Assembly (NCBI RefSeq): GCF_004752005.1
Contig: NZ_CP038493.1
Coordinates: 2,938,302-3,002,301, forward strand
Direction of reading: 5' to 3'
From: Thalassotalea sp. HSM 43
GTDB taxonomy: Bacteria; Pseudomonadota; Gammaproteobacteria; Enterobacterales; Alteromonadaceae
DNA length: 64,000 nucleotides
Shown here: piece after piece, positions 54,483 to 62,131 of the stretch
Position numbering within the stretch: the first letter of the stretch is position 1
Layout of the letters: each line of letters opens with the position of its first letter
Position numbers and translations under genes: made by a program
The notes under the pieces: model-generated
The model's database searches: none
What the model was told of the DNA's origin: nothing
The model's input: the letters and a program-made list of their open reading frames with translations, nothing else

Positions 54483-54977
54483 ATGACTAAAGTCGTGGTT
54501 TTTGGCAATTCAGGCTCTGGCAAATCAACGCTGGCAAAACAGCTACGCGATAGCTGTGCGTGTGCACACTTAGACTTAGATACTATCGCTTGGCAAGCTG
54601 TGGTGCCGCCACAACGCAAACCGCTTAGTCAGTCTCGGCAATTGATTGATGAATTTTTAGCGCGTAATCAAGATTGGGTGATTGAAGGCTGTTACGCGGA
54701 TTTATTAGACATGGTGATGGCTGATGCTGACGAGGTGATTTTCTTAAACTTACCTATTCACGCCTGTATTGAAAACGCCAAACGTCGCCCATGGGAACCT
54801 CATAAATACCCATCAAAACAAGCGCAAGATGAAAATTTAGCGATGTTGATAGACTGGATTTCAGCCTATACACGTCGTGATGATACATTCTCATATCGTG
54901 CGCACCAGCAACTGTATGACGACTTTAAAGGCAAAAAATCAATTCGAGTCGAAAATCAGGCAATAAAAAACAGTTAG
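54483..54977 (+). CDS. P-loop NTPase, adenylate-kinase-like
   Basis: A 164-residue small nucleoside-kinase-like ATPase. Walker A is GNSGSGKST (residues 8-16), near the start as in shikimate and adenylate kinases. The substrate-proximal part has HLDLDTIAWQ, and NAKRRPWEPHKYPSKQAQDENLAMLIDWI lies in the lid region. Annotated elsewhere as shikimate kinase-like or adenylate kinase-like; its substrate is unknown. ATG 54483 follows CAAAGGG. It converges with pheA; an inverted repeat lies between the stops. Confidence 0.75.
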   Translation: MTKVVVFGNSGSGKSTLAKQLRDSCACAHLDLDTIAWQAVVPPQRKPLSQSRQLIDEFLARNQDWVIEGCYADLLDMVMADADEVIFLNLPIHACIENAKRRPWEPHKYPSKQAQDENLAMLIDWISAYTRRDDTFSYRAHQQLYDDFKGKKSIRVENQAIKNS

Positions 54978-55026
54978 CGCACCAGTCTTGGTTGGCTTAA
55001 CTGTTTATTATCTAACAAGGTTATGC

Positions 55027-55062
55027 ACTCTTGGCTAACGGCAAATCGAATTAACCAAGAGT
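55027..55062. repeat. Inverted repeat between convergent genes
   Basis: ACTCTTGGCTAA (55027-55038) and TTAACCAAGAGT (55051-55062) pair with one mismatch around 12 nt. T-rich sequence is only at 55071-55077, within the end of pheA. May act as a bidirectional end signal. Confidence 0.5.
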
Positions 55063-55068
55063 CCTCGA

Positions 55069-56250
55069 CTATTTTTTCAATGCCTCTACGGGAACTTGCG
55101 TCGGTTTGATTTGTTCACTGGCATAACAACCCAGTACCTTGATGAAACGGGTCAGCTTGGTCAGCTTATTCAACACTTCTTGCATCGCTGCCGTTTGCAA
55201 ATTGGCTTCAACGTCAATATAGAACATCTCTTCCCAAGGTCGCCCTTGAATCGGTCTCGATTCAAGTTTGGTCATGTTGACGCCGTATTCTTTTAAGACA
55301 ATCAAACAGTCCACCAACGCCCCAGGATTTTGATCCGTTGCCATAATAAACGTGGTTTTCGCTGGGATTTGTTCTGCTACATCAACCGGCTTTCTCGCCA
55401 CTAAAATAAAACGGCTATGGTTTTCTTGTTGATTAGCAATGGATTTTACCAATGGCAATAAATCGTATAACTTACCACCTTCCTCAGAACCAATAACCGC
55501 AATGTTTTGGTCTTTGGTTTGTGCCACTTTTTGCATTGCTTGCGCACTGGAGTCGCAATACTCAATGCGAATGCCATCTTGCTTATGCAAGAAGTTGCTG
55601 CATTGTACCGCAGGTTGCGCATGGGCGTAGATAACCTTGATATCTTCCAGCTTACTGTTAACCGAGGTCAGCAAACAGTGATCGATTGGCTGTGATAGCT
55701 CGCCGACGATGGAAAGGTTGGTGTGTTGCAGTAAATCATATACCTCATTTATCGAACCCGAACTGGTATTTTCAATTGGCAATACACCGTAATCAACGTT
55801 ACCAGACTCCACTTGATTGAGGATTTCGGCAAAGCTGTCACAACCATATTCAGTGATTTCTTCAGCACGGCGAGAGAAATAACGATAGGATGCCAAATAA
55901 CTATACGAGCCTTTATCCCCTAGGAAAGCAACGCTAACTCTAGGTGTTTTAATATTTGGGTTTTTAAGTTGCTGCAAAAATGCTTGCTGGTTTAATACCG
56001 AGTCTTCAATAATGGTTTGGAAAACACTGGTCACATAGTGCGCATCAAGGCCTTTTTCTTTACCTATTTGAATGAGGCGAACTAATAGTTCTTGTTCGCG
56101 TTGTTGGTCACGCACTGGGCGCACCTGATGAGCCTTACTTTTCGCCACATTTAAGGTTAAAGCTCGGCGCTCGGCAAATAGCTCAAGCAGTTGCTGATCA
56201 AGATCGGTGATCTGTTCTCTAATTACGTTTAAATCCAAACTGTCGGTCAT
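55069..56250 (-). CDS. pheA: Bifunctional chorismate mutase / prephenate dehydratase
   Basis: Converts chorismate to prephenate and then to phenylpyruvate for phenylalanine. The 393-residue protein has an AroQ chorismate mutase (about 1-95, VIREQITDLDQQLLELFAERRALTLNVAKSKA), prephenate dehydratase (about 108-285, VAFLGDKGSYSYLA, IENTSSGSINEVYDLL) and a C-terminal ACT domain with LESRPIQGRPWEEMFYIDVE, where Phe binds for feedback inhibition. ATG 56250. A Phe leader peptide and attenuator precede it on the same strand. It faces aroF-tyrA, as in E. coli. Confidence 0.97.
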   Translation of the reverse strand: MTDSLDLNVIREQITDLDQQLLELFAERRALTLNVAKSKAHQVRPVRDQQREQELLVRLIQIGKEKGLDAHYVTSVFQTIIEDSVLNQQAFLQQLKNPNIKTPRVSVAFLGDKGSYSYLASYRYFSRRAEEITEYGCDSFAEILNQVESGNVDYGVLPIENTSSGSINEVYDLLQHTNLSIVGELSQPIDHCLLTSVNSKLEDIKVIYAHAQPAVQCSNFLHKQDGIRIEYCDSSAQAMQKVAQTKDQNIAVIGSEEGGKLYDLLPLVKSIANQQENHSRFILVARKPVDVAEQIPAKTTFIMATDQNPGALVDCLIVLKEYGVNMTKLESRPIQGRPWEEMFYIDVEANLQTAAMQEVLNKLTKLTRFIKVLGCYASEQIKPTQVPVEALKK

Positions 56251-56276
56251 GACAACACCTTAAATTGTCCAAAGGC

Positions 56277-56309
56277 AAAAACAAAGAAACCTCCGCTTGG
56301 GGAGGTTTC
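56277..56309 (-). terminator. pheA attenuator (regulated terminator)
   Basis: On the minus strand GAAACCTCC pairs with GGAGGTTTC around a 6-nt loop, followed by a T-rich run (56277-56285). Upstream RNA TTGGGGA (56331-56337) is fully complementary to TCCCCAA (56297-56303) in the terminator's left arm and loop, so an antiterminator excludes it. It is placed between pheL and pheA. Confidence 0.88.
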
Positions 56310-56339
56310 GTGAAAATTATTTACGAAAAATCCCCAACG

Positions 56340-56387
56340 TCAGTCGGTAAAAAAGATAAAAAAGAAGCGGCTGGTGAATTTATTCAT
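56340..56387 (-). CDS. pheL: pheA operon leader peptide
   Basis: A 15-residue peptide MNKFTSRFFFIFFTD with six Phe codons, five of them in a span of six. Followed by the antiterminator/terminator pair, it is a classic attenuation control peptide: ribosome stalling on Phe codons when charged tRNA-Phe is low lets the antiterminator form. The ATG at 56387 coincides with the transcription start predicted from TTGACA-17-TAGAGT, so translation may be leaderless or begin from another upstream promoter. No good ribosome-binding site is visible. Confidence 0.9.
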   Translation of the reverse strand: MNKFTSRFFFIFFTD

Positions 56388-56393
56388 GGTTTT

Positions 56394-56422
56394 ACTCTAT
56401 TAACCTTAAGGAAAACTGTCAA
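56394..56422 (-). promoter_or_regulatory. Promoter of pheL-pheA
   Basis: On the minus strand, TTGACA (56417-56422) and TAGAGT (56394-56399) are 17 nt apart. The predicted start, about 7 nt downstream of the -10, is at or next to the A of the pheL ATG. A weaker upstream pair (TTCAAT-16-TATCTT) would give a longer leader. Confidence 0.6.
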
Positions 56423-56491
56423 CGAAAAACTTGAAATCTGTTAAGATAGCGCCATTTATATGCTATTGAACTTACTAACTGGGTGTGAACG

Positions 56492-57040
56492 ATGTCTTCT
56501 TTACAAGATCAATTGCTAAAGGCTGGGTTGACGACTAAGCAAAAAGCGCGTCAAGCCAATACCGATAGGCGTAAAAAGAAAAAACAAAAAAACAGTGGCG
56601 TTAAAGTTGAAGCCACGTTGCAAGAGCAAGTGCAGCAAGATCTTGCCAAAGCGAAATCTGACAAAGCTGAGAAAGACAAAGCACTGAATCAGCAAAAGCA
56701 GCAACAGCTTGCCGAGAAAGAGCAGCAACATCGTATTTTGCAGATATTAGAACATCACCATATCAAAGACATTGATGGTGAACTTGAGTACAACTATACC
56801 GAGCACGGCAAGGTGAAAAAGTTGTACATTAATGCGCAAACGCAAAAGGCGTTAATTAATGGCCGTTTGGCGATTTGTGCGATGAATGGTAATAGCTTTG
56901 TGGTGACCGCGGAGACAGCAGCGAAACTGGCGCAGATTGACGAGTCAGTGGTTTTGCTTAGTAACGACAAAGCCGATGATATGGTCGATGAAGATGATCC
57001 ATATGCCGATTATCAAATCCCAGATGATTTGATGTGGTAA
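56492..57040 (+). CDS. DUF2058 family protein (YaiL-like)
   Basis: A 182-residue cytoplasmic protein of the DUF2058/YaiL family. The N-terminal part is a basic, lysine-rich region (SLQDQLLKAGLTTKQKARQANTDRRKKKKQKN) followed by a long Glu/Lys/Gln helix likely to form a coiled coil (about 45-85). The C-terminal domain is beta-rich, with FVVTAETAAKLAQIDESVVLL, ending in an acidic tail. Similar proteins are nucleolin-like in annotation, but their role is unproven. ATG 56492. The glutaredoxin gene follows by 34 nt. Confidence 0.88.
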   Translation: MSSLQDQLLKAGLTTKQKARQANTDRRKKKKQKNSGVKVEATLQEQVQQDLAKAKSDKAEKDKALNQQKQQQLAEKEQQHRILQILEHHHIKDIDGELEYNYTEHGKVKKLYINAQTQKALINGRLAICAMNGNSFVVTAETAAKLAQIDESVVLLSNDKADDMVDEDDPYADYQIPDDLMW

Positions 57041-57074
57041 GCCAAGTTTTAAATATTTTTTTGAGGAGTAGTAA

Positions 57075-57443
57075 ATGGCGGTAATTCGTTTTATTTTGGG
57101 CCGTTTGATTTTATTGTTTAATTTTATTTTTTCACCAAAGTCGGTGCAGCGTGACAGTGACAGTCAGCAAAAATTAGATCAAACAACCGATAGTTTTAGT
57201 TTGTACCAGCTTAATGCTTGCCCATTTTGTGTCAAAGTACGTCGTGCAATGAAGCGTCAGGGCTTAAACATTAAATTGGTCGACATTAAACAAGATGATA
57301 ACTTACAACACTTGATTGAAAGCGGTGGCAAGCGCACCGTACCGTGTCTGCGCATAGATAATCAAGATGGCAGCAGTCAGTGGATGTACGAGTCATCTGC
57401 GATCATCAAGTATCTTGATGATGTGGCAGCCAAAGCCGCGTAA
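57075..57443 (+). CDS. Glutaredoxin-domain protein with membrane anchor
   Basis: A 122-residue protein with an N-terminal hydrophobic segment (about 3-20) and a glutaredoxin / GST_N-like domain (about 41-115). The dithiol site is Cys49-Pro-Phe-Cys52 in NACPFCVKVRR, and KRTVPCLRID is the cis-Pro loop with an extra Cys. It likely reduces disulfides or glutathione adducts while tethered at the inner face of the membrane. ATG 57075 follows TGAGGAG. Co-transcribed with the DUF2058 gene. Confidence 0.88.
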   Translation: MAVIRFILGRLILLFNFIFSPKSVQRDSDSQQKLDQTTDSFSLYQLNACPFCVKVRRAMKRQGLNIKLVDIKQDDNLQHLIESGGKRTVPCLRIDNQDGSSQWMYESSAIIKYLDDVAAKAA

Positions 57444-57560
57444 GTTAAATCCGCGCAATGATAGTTATATCGTCAGCAAAAAGCCGGTGCTCCGGCAAGC
57501 TATTGACCGTTCGTGTTTATTTTATCGCCAATAGGTCTTAAGCAATAAACTATACAAAAT

Positions 57561-57596
57561 AAAAAGCCTCAGCCAAATATTTGGCCGAGGCTTTTT
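57561..57596 (+). terminator. Bidirectional terminator after the glutaredoxin gene
   Basis: A 17-bp stem, AAAAAGCCTC then GCCAAAT paired with ATTTGGC then GAGGCTTTTT, with one internal mismatch. It is 118 nt after the glutaredoxin stop. Confidence 0.85.
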
Positions 57597-57701
57597 ATTA
57601 GGATATGGATGGTTCTTTACGTCCGCTCAGTGCCATTCAGAGACGGTCACAATACATATTAAAAAATCACCAAAGAAGTACGCACATAATTAGAAAAGTT
57701 G

Positions 57702-57780
57702 CACCGTCATTCCCGCGAAGGCGGGAACCTCCATCAGGTTCGAAGTGACTTTGAAGGGCAGCTTTGAGCCAATGACGGTG
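57702..57780. repeat. REP/MITE-like palindromic element
   Basis: CACCGTCATT (57702-57711) and AATGACGGTG (57771-57780) are perfect 10-bp terminal inverted repeats. An inner hairpin CCCGC-GAAG-GCGGG follows the left end. The sequence GTCATTCCCGCGAAGGCGGG is typical of dispersed intergenic palindromes in proteobacteria. Only one copy is in the window and no direct target repeat is evident. Confidence 0.7.
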
Positions 57781-58177
57781 TTATTTTTGAGAGACAGTGT
57801 ATAGCCGCTTATCGCTCAAAGCGGAAGTTTAACATCCGCTGCCAGACTGTTAATCTACCCATTAATAGCAATATGTCAAATCGCCAAAAAAGGCCTTTCG
57901 TATTATGCACACGAAAGGTCAATAGCTTGGTTCTCCGGCCTTTTTGTGTCTGTGGTTTGGTAAAAAGTCGATTGGCAAGAGTAAATGAGATGAACTGTCA
58001 GTAATTTTATGCAACGAGTGCGTGGCTTCTCGACATATCATCGTCTAATAGTATTTCTGCAGCCATAGCATGACTTACACAAATATTTGTTGTTGAATAT
58101 GATGAACTGAGGAAATTTTATGTTCGTATCATCTGTCCTAGTTTAAAGTTAACCTATATTTGGGGCACAGTACCGTT
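57781..58177. other. Gene-free interval with nested stem-loops upstream of msrP
   Basis: No gene is recognised. AAAAAGGCC (57887-57895) and GGCCTTTTT (57937-57945) form an outer stem enclosing TTTCGT / ACGAAA (57896-57901, 57911-57916), with T after the outer arm. CCGCTT...AAGCGG (57813-57832) is another stem. A 12-bp palindrome ACAAATATTTGT is at 58079-58090. An 8-codon frame MFVSSVLV (58120-58146) with a very good ribosome-binding site (GAGGAAATTTT) lies 31 nt before msrP. Confidence 0.5.
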
Positions 58178-59179
58178 ATGGCAAAATTATCGAAGCAGCA
58201 GTTTAACTGCAAAGAAAGCCAAGTTACCGATGAAAAAATTTATCAGCAACGTCGCCAGTTGTTGAAAAAGTTAGGCTATGTTGGCGCTGCCGGACTATTA
58301 GCCCCTTATGCAGGCCTAAGCATGGCCAATGGCAAAGAATCAAACGAATTCAGTTTGCGTGAATTAGCGTTCTCCAAAACCAACAAAGCGTCGATTAGTG
58401 AAAAACTCACCCCTGAGTCAAAAGTGACGACGCACAATAATTTTTACGAATTTGGTGCGCAAAAACACCAACCTGCCGAGCTCGCGCAAAAGTTTAAGGT
58501 CAATCCATGGCAATTAAAAATAAGCGGTGAAGTAGAAAAACAACTGACCTTAGATTATGACGACTTATTCAGTCGCTTTGACATAGAAGAGCGCATTTAC
58601 CGCTTACGTTGCGTTGAAGCGTGGTCGATGGTTGTGCCTTGGTTAGGGTTCCAATTAAGCGATTTGATTAAACTGGCACAGCCAACCAGCAAGGCAAAAT
58701 ACGTAAAATTTAAAACCCTGTACGATCCGAAACAAATGCCAGGACAAGCCAATCGCTATTTAGGTGGCGGTATAAAGTACCCGTATCAAGAAGGTTTGCG
58801 CATGGATGAAGCCATGAACCCACTCACTATTATGGCTGTGGGGCTTTATGGTAAAACCTTACCACGACAAAATGGCGCGCCGATTCGCTTGGTGTTACCG
58901 TGGAAGTATGGGTTTAAAAGCATTAAGTCGATTGTTGAAATAGAATTTACCGAGCAACAACCCGCGACAACCTGGAGTAAACTGGCACCTAAAGAGTATG
59001 GCTTTTATGCGAATGTTAACCCTAATGTTGATCACCCTCGCTGGTCACAAAAAAGCGAGCGCCGAATCACCTCCGGGGGACTGTTTAGTCGCAATCGCAT
59101 CGACACACAAATGTTTAATGGCTATGGCGAACAGGTAGCGCAGATGTACCAAAACATGGATTTGGCTAAGTATTATTAA
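58178..59179 (+). CDS. msrP: Protein-methionine-sulfoxide reductase catalytic subunit MsrP
   Basis: Periplasmic molybdopterin enzyme that repairs oxidised methionines in envelope proteins. From ATG 58178 it is 333 residues. A Tat-type signal has [14 protein letters not shown], the twin-Arg motif. The Mo ligand Cys is in [39 protein letters not shown] and [19 protein letters not shown] are characteristic of YedY. A TTG at 58160 could add six residues. Operon with msrQ, 18 nt downstream. Confidence 0.95.
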   Translation: MAKLSKQQFNCKESQVTDEKIYQQRRQLLKKLGYVGAAGLLAPYAGLSMANGKESNEFSLRELAFSKTNKASISEKLTPESKVTTHNNFYEFGAQKHQPAELAQKFKVNPWQLKISGEVEKQLTLDYDDLFSRFDIEERIYRLRCVEAWSMVVPWLGFQLSDLIKLAQPTSKAKYVKFKTLYDPKQMPGQANRYLGGGIKYPYQEGLRMDEAMNPLTIMAVGLYGKTLPRQNGAPIRLVLPWKYGFKSIKSIVEIEFTEQQPATTWSKLAPKEYGFYANVNPNVDHPRWSQKSERRITSGGLFSRNRIDTQMFNGYGEQVAQMYQNMDLAKYY

Positions 59180-59197
59180 TACGGTATTCGATTAACT

Positions 59198-59839
59198 ATG
59201 GCGATGAATAGAACGAAAATATGGTTGCTTAAAGCGCTGATCCACATCGCCGCTTTACCTGTGGCGGTGTACTATTATTATCTCGCGATTAGTGATCAAT
59301 TTGGCGCAGATCCGGTTGAGGCGATCATTCATTTTACCGGCATTGGCGCATTGAATTTATTATTGATTACCTTAGCCGTCTCGCCTGTTGCGAAATATTT
59401 CAAACAGCCGTGGCTGCTTAATGTCAGGCGCCTGTTAGGACTTTATGCTGCGTTTTACGCATTGCTTCATGTGGCTAACTTTTTTCTATTTGAATTACAG
59501 TTGGACTTTAGCTTATTCATTGCTGAAGTTATTGAGCGGCCGTATATCACCGTCGGTATGATTGCGTTTGTATTGATCGCAGCATTGGCAATTACCTCAT
59601 GGAGTCGAATTCGTCGTAAAATGGGCCGCAGTTGGCAAAAGCTGCATAATTATAATTACCTGTTAACGGCGTTGGTGACTATCCACTTTTATTGGTCAGT
59701 CAAATCCGAACTGATTGAACCTTCTATCTATATTTTAGTGTTATTGGTGTTGCTATCGTTTCGCCAGCGCAAGTTTAAGCCTTGGCTTAAAGCACTAAAA
59801 AGCCTGTCCTTTGCTCGCTTGTTGTCGCGTAAAACCTAA
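59198..59839 (+). CDS. msrQ: Haem-binding membrane subunit MsrQ
   Basis: A 213-residue inner-membrane b-type haem protein that passes electrons from the quinone pool to MsrP. It has about six transmembrane segments and the ferric-reductase-like core: HFTGIGALNLLLITLAVSP, RRLLGLYAAFYALLHVANF and WQKLHNYNYLLTALVTIHF, whose His residues bind haem. ATG 59198, 18 nt after msrP. Complete MsrPQ pair. Confidence 0.94.
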   Translation: MAMNRTKIWLLKALIHIAALPVAVYYYYLAISDQFGADPVEAIIHFTGIGALNLLLITLAVSPVAKYFKQPWLLNVRRLLGLYAAFYALLHVANFFLFELQLDFSLFIAEVIERPYITVGMIAFVLIAALAITSWSRIRRKMGRSWQKLHNYNYLLTALVTIHFYWSVKSELIEPSIYILVLLVLLSFRQRKFKPWLKALKSLSFARLLSRKT

Positions 59840-59886
59840 CAACAAGGTACACTTACACTTCTATCAATAATTGTTAATAAAATGAT

Positions 59887-60720
59887 ATGGATACGCCTGA
59901 GCAGTGGCACGTCACAGTCAGCAGCGCTGATCATAACGCGGTAAATTTACTGGCTAATGCCAGTGGCTTGTCGGCGCAATGGGTTAAGCAAGCAATGCAA
60001 AAAGGTTGCGTTTGGCATACGCGCAATAAGCATACTCAGCGTCTGAGGCGCAGCAAAAAAGCCTTGCAAGTAGGTGATGAAATACACTTTTATTATAACT
60101 CACAAGTGCTCAACCAAGAGGTTGATGACGCCATATTGATTGATGATCAGCTTGCATTCAGTGTTTGGTTTAAGCCTTATGGCATGGTGTGCCAAGGGTC
60201 TAAGTGGGGCGACCACACGACCATCAATCGTTTTGCCGAAACCCACCTTAAGCCGCAACGCCCGGCATTTATTGTTCATCGCCTTGATAAAGCAACAACC
60301 GGCATCATGGTCATGGCTCATAGTAAAGCCGCGGCGAGAGAGTTGTCGACAGCGTTTGAACAACGCTTAACGGCAAAGATCTATCAAGCGGTGGTCTCAA
60401 CCGCATGGCAATTATCTGACGATAAGGTGACCGTCGACTTGGATGTCGATGGCAAACATGCCGTCAGTCACATTACGCTTTTGCAAAACGATGTAATCAA
60501 TAATAAAGCCTTAGTCTCGGTTAAAATTGATACCGGCCGTAAACATCAAATACGCAAACACCTTGCGTCGCTAAACATGGCCATTCTAGGTGATCGTTTA
60601 TATGGCGATGCAACAACCTTTGCCTGCGATTTGCAGTTAAGAGCCGTTGCATTGGCGTTTGATTTTCAAAATCAACGTTACAGTTACCAATTACCAGAAC
60701 AGCAATATTTGTCACTGTAA
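59887..60720 (+). CDS. RluA-family pseudouridine synthase
   Basis: A 277-residue RNA pseudouridine synthase. A short S4-like N-terminal region (about 15-75) precedes the catalytic domain, with VHRLDKATTGIMVMAH near residue 137 and DTGRKHQIRKHLASLNMAILGDRLYG near residue 213. The target RNA is not identifiable; it is not clearly RluA, RluC or RluD. ATG 59887, 47 nt after msrQ. Possibly transcribed with msrPQ. A second, shorter RluA-like gene is at 22501. Confidence 0.87.
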   Translation: MDTPEQWHVTVSSADHNAVNLLANASGLSAQWVKQAMQKGCVWHTRNKHTQRLRRSKKALQVGDEIHFYYNSQVLNQEVDDAILIDDQLAFSVWFKPYGMVCQGSKWGDHTTINRFAETHLKPQRPAFIVHRLDKATTGIMVMAHSKAAARELSTAFEQRLTAKIYQAVVSTAWQLSDDKVTVDLDVDGKHAVSHITLLQNDVINNKALVSVKIDTGRKHQIRKHLASLNMAILGDRLYGDATTFACDLQLRAVALAFDFQNQRYSYQLPEQQYLSL

Positions 60721-60780
60721 CGCGACGATTATTAATGGCATACTTTGCATATTAAAACGTTGCAAGCCAATCCCAAATCA

Positions 60781-60816
60781 ATGCTCGCAACTATGCTTGC
60801 AACTATGCTCGCAATT
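60781..60816. repeat. 12-nt tandem repeat, three copies
   Basis: Three adjacent copies of ATGCTCGCAACT, the second with C-to-T and the third with C-to-T changes, between the pseudouridine synthase and the AraC gene. It does not code for a believable protein. Confidence 0.7.
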
Positions 60817-60876
60817 ATGTTTATCATCTTGATGTGTTAACTTTATCGACACGAAAATAGGCATTCGGAATTTAAT

Positions 60877-62010
60877 ATGGCAATTGATGTAGTACCAACG
60901 GTGCTTTACTCAGGCATGTTGGGGGTCGTTATATCGGCACTTGTTCAAGCCACTAGCAAACCTAAGCATAAACAGACAATGTATTTGTCTGGGCTGTTAG
61001 TACTGTTGATCATTCATATTTTAGGAGAGCTCTATATATATTCTGGTGCTTACCGATTTGCACCTGGGTTAGCTGGCTTTCAGTTACCTATTCGAATGCT
61101 ATTGGGGCCGGCTCTTTATTTTTATGCCTATGCGGCGATGTCAGCAGACAGCAAACGCTCTGTGCGAAGTTATTTAACCGCGCTACTCGGGCCGCTTGTT
61201 GTTATTGTTGCTATGTTACCGTTTATTTTCGCCATGACTGCCGAGCAGAAACTAGCCTTGGCGGATCCTGCAACCCGTGATCCAGAGCTATGGCAGATAG
61301 CCATATATACCTGCTTGTTTTCTGCAGTAGCTTTTATTTTCTTTACCTTTGCATACTTGTTTGCAGCGTTAAAATTGCACGCACAACATCGCAAGCAGTT
61401 AATGGATAAATACTCTGCCATTGAAAAACGCTCAATGGATTGGTTTCGAGTTGTGTTGATTTTGTGGGGGCTAGCTTGGCTTGTTTACGCAGCTAACTAC
61501 GCTGCAACGTTTATTGGCGTTAAATGGTTTGCTGTCGCTACACTGTTGCCATTATTTGAATTGTTAATCTTAATCGCATTTACGCACCTTGCTCTTAATC
61601 AATCGGAGCTGAGAGAGTCGGAAAAGGGCAGTGCTCAACAAACCCAACAAAGAACAACGGTGATTCCGCCGGAAAAAATGCATCAAATCGCTGAGAAGTT
61701 ATCGGCTACCATGGCAGAAAAGCAACTCTATAGAGACGATGAGTTATCGTTAAATAGCTTATCAACGTCAATTGCAGTAAGTGAGAATTATATTTCAGAA
61801 ACACTGTCACAATTTCTCAATACCAATTTTTTTCAATTCGTCAATAGCTACCGAGTTGAAGAAGCGAAAAAGCTACTAATGGATAGCGACATGTTGGTTT
61901 CAACGATTGCCTATGAAGTGGGTTTTAAATCAAAATCGACCTTTAATTCGGCTTTTAAAAAAATCGTAGGCACCACCCCGACCGCGTTTAAAAAAGCACC
62001 ACAAATCTAA
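60877..62010 (+). CDS. Membrane-bound AraC-family regulator
   Basis: A 377-residue protein. The N-terminal 240 residues form about seven transmembrane helices, and the C-terminal 100 residues are an AraC-type double HTH, with LSLNSLSTSIAVSENYISETLSQFLNTNFFQFVNSYRVEEAKKLL and ISTIAYEVGFKSKSTFNSAFKKIVGTTPTAFKK. Such regulators sense a signal in the membrane. The DUF2306 gene lies 121 nt downstream on the same strand, and both genes have CATTCGGA upstream, so it may be the target. ATG 60877. Confidence 0.88.
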   Translation: MAIDVVPTVLYSGMLGVVISALVQATSKPKHKQTMYLSGLLVLLIIHILGELYIYSGAYRFAPGLAGFQLPIRMLLGPALYFYAYAAMSADSKRSVRSYLTALLGPLVVIVAMLPFIFAMTAEQKLALADPATRDPELWQIAIYTCLFSAVAFIFFTFAYLFAALKLHAQHRKQLMDKYSAIEKRSMDWFRVVLILWGLAWLVYAANYAATFIGVKWFAVATLLPLFELLILIAFTHLALNQSELRESEKGSAQQTQQRTTVIPPEKMHQIAEKLSATMAEKQLYRDDELSLNSLSTSIAVSENYISETLSQFLNTNFFQFVNSYRVEEAKKLLMDSDMLVSTIAYEVGFKSKSTFNSAFKKIVGTTPTAFKKAPQI

Positions 62011-62049
62011 AAGTAGGCGAAATAATAGACGGTTAACGGACTAATTAGA

Positions 62050-62067
62050 CCGAATGTGCCCATTCGG
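62050..62067. promoter_or_regulatory. Dyad upstream of the DUF2306 gene
   Basis: CCGAATG (62050-62056) and CATTCGG (62061-62067) are a perfect 7-bp inverted repeat with a TGCC centre. The half-site with one more base, CATTCGGA, recurs at 60862-60869 just before the AraC gene. Either a regulator site or a weak terminator of the AraC gene. Confidence 0.45.
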
Positions 62068-62131
62068 ACGACATTAATGGCCTTTTTTTAGAAACTTTGC
62101 AGACACTTTTCATGTAATAGAGAAACTTGAT

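Noticed and set aside
60781-60816. Tandem 12-nt repeats considered as CRISPR or coding repeat
   Set aside because: No spacers, only three copies, and the surrounding frame has no coding features.
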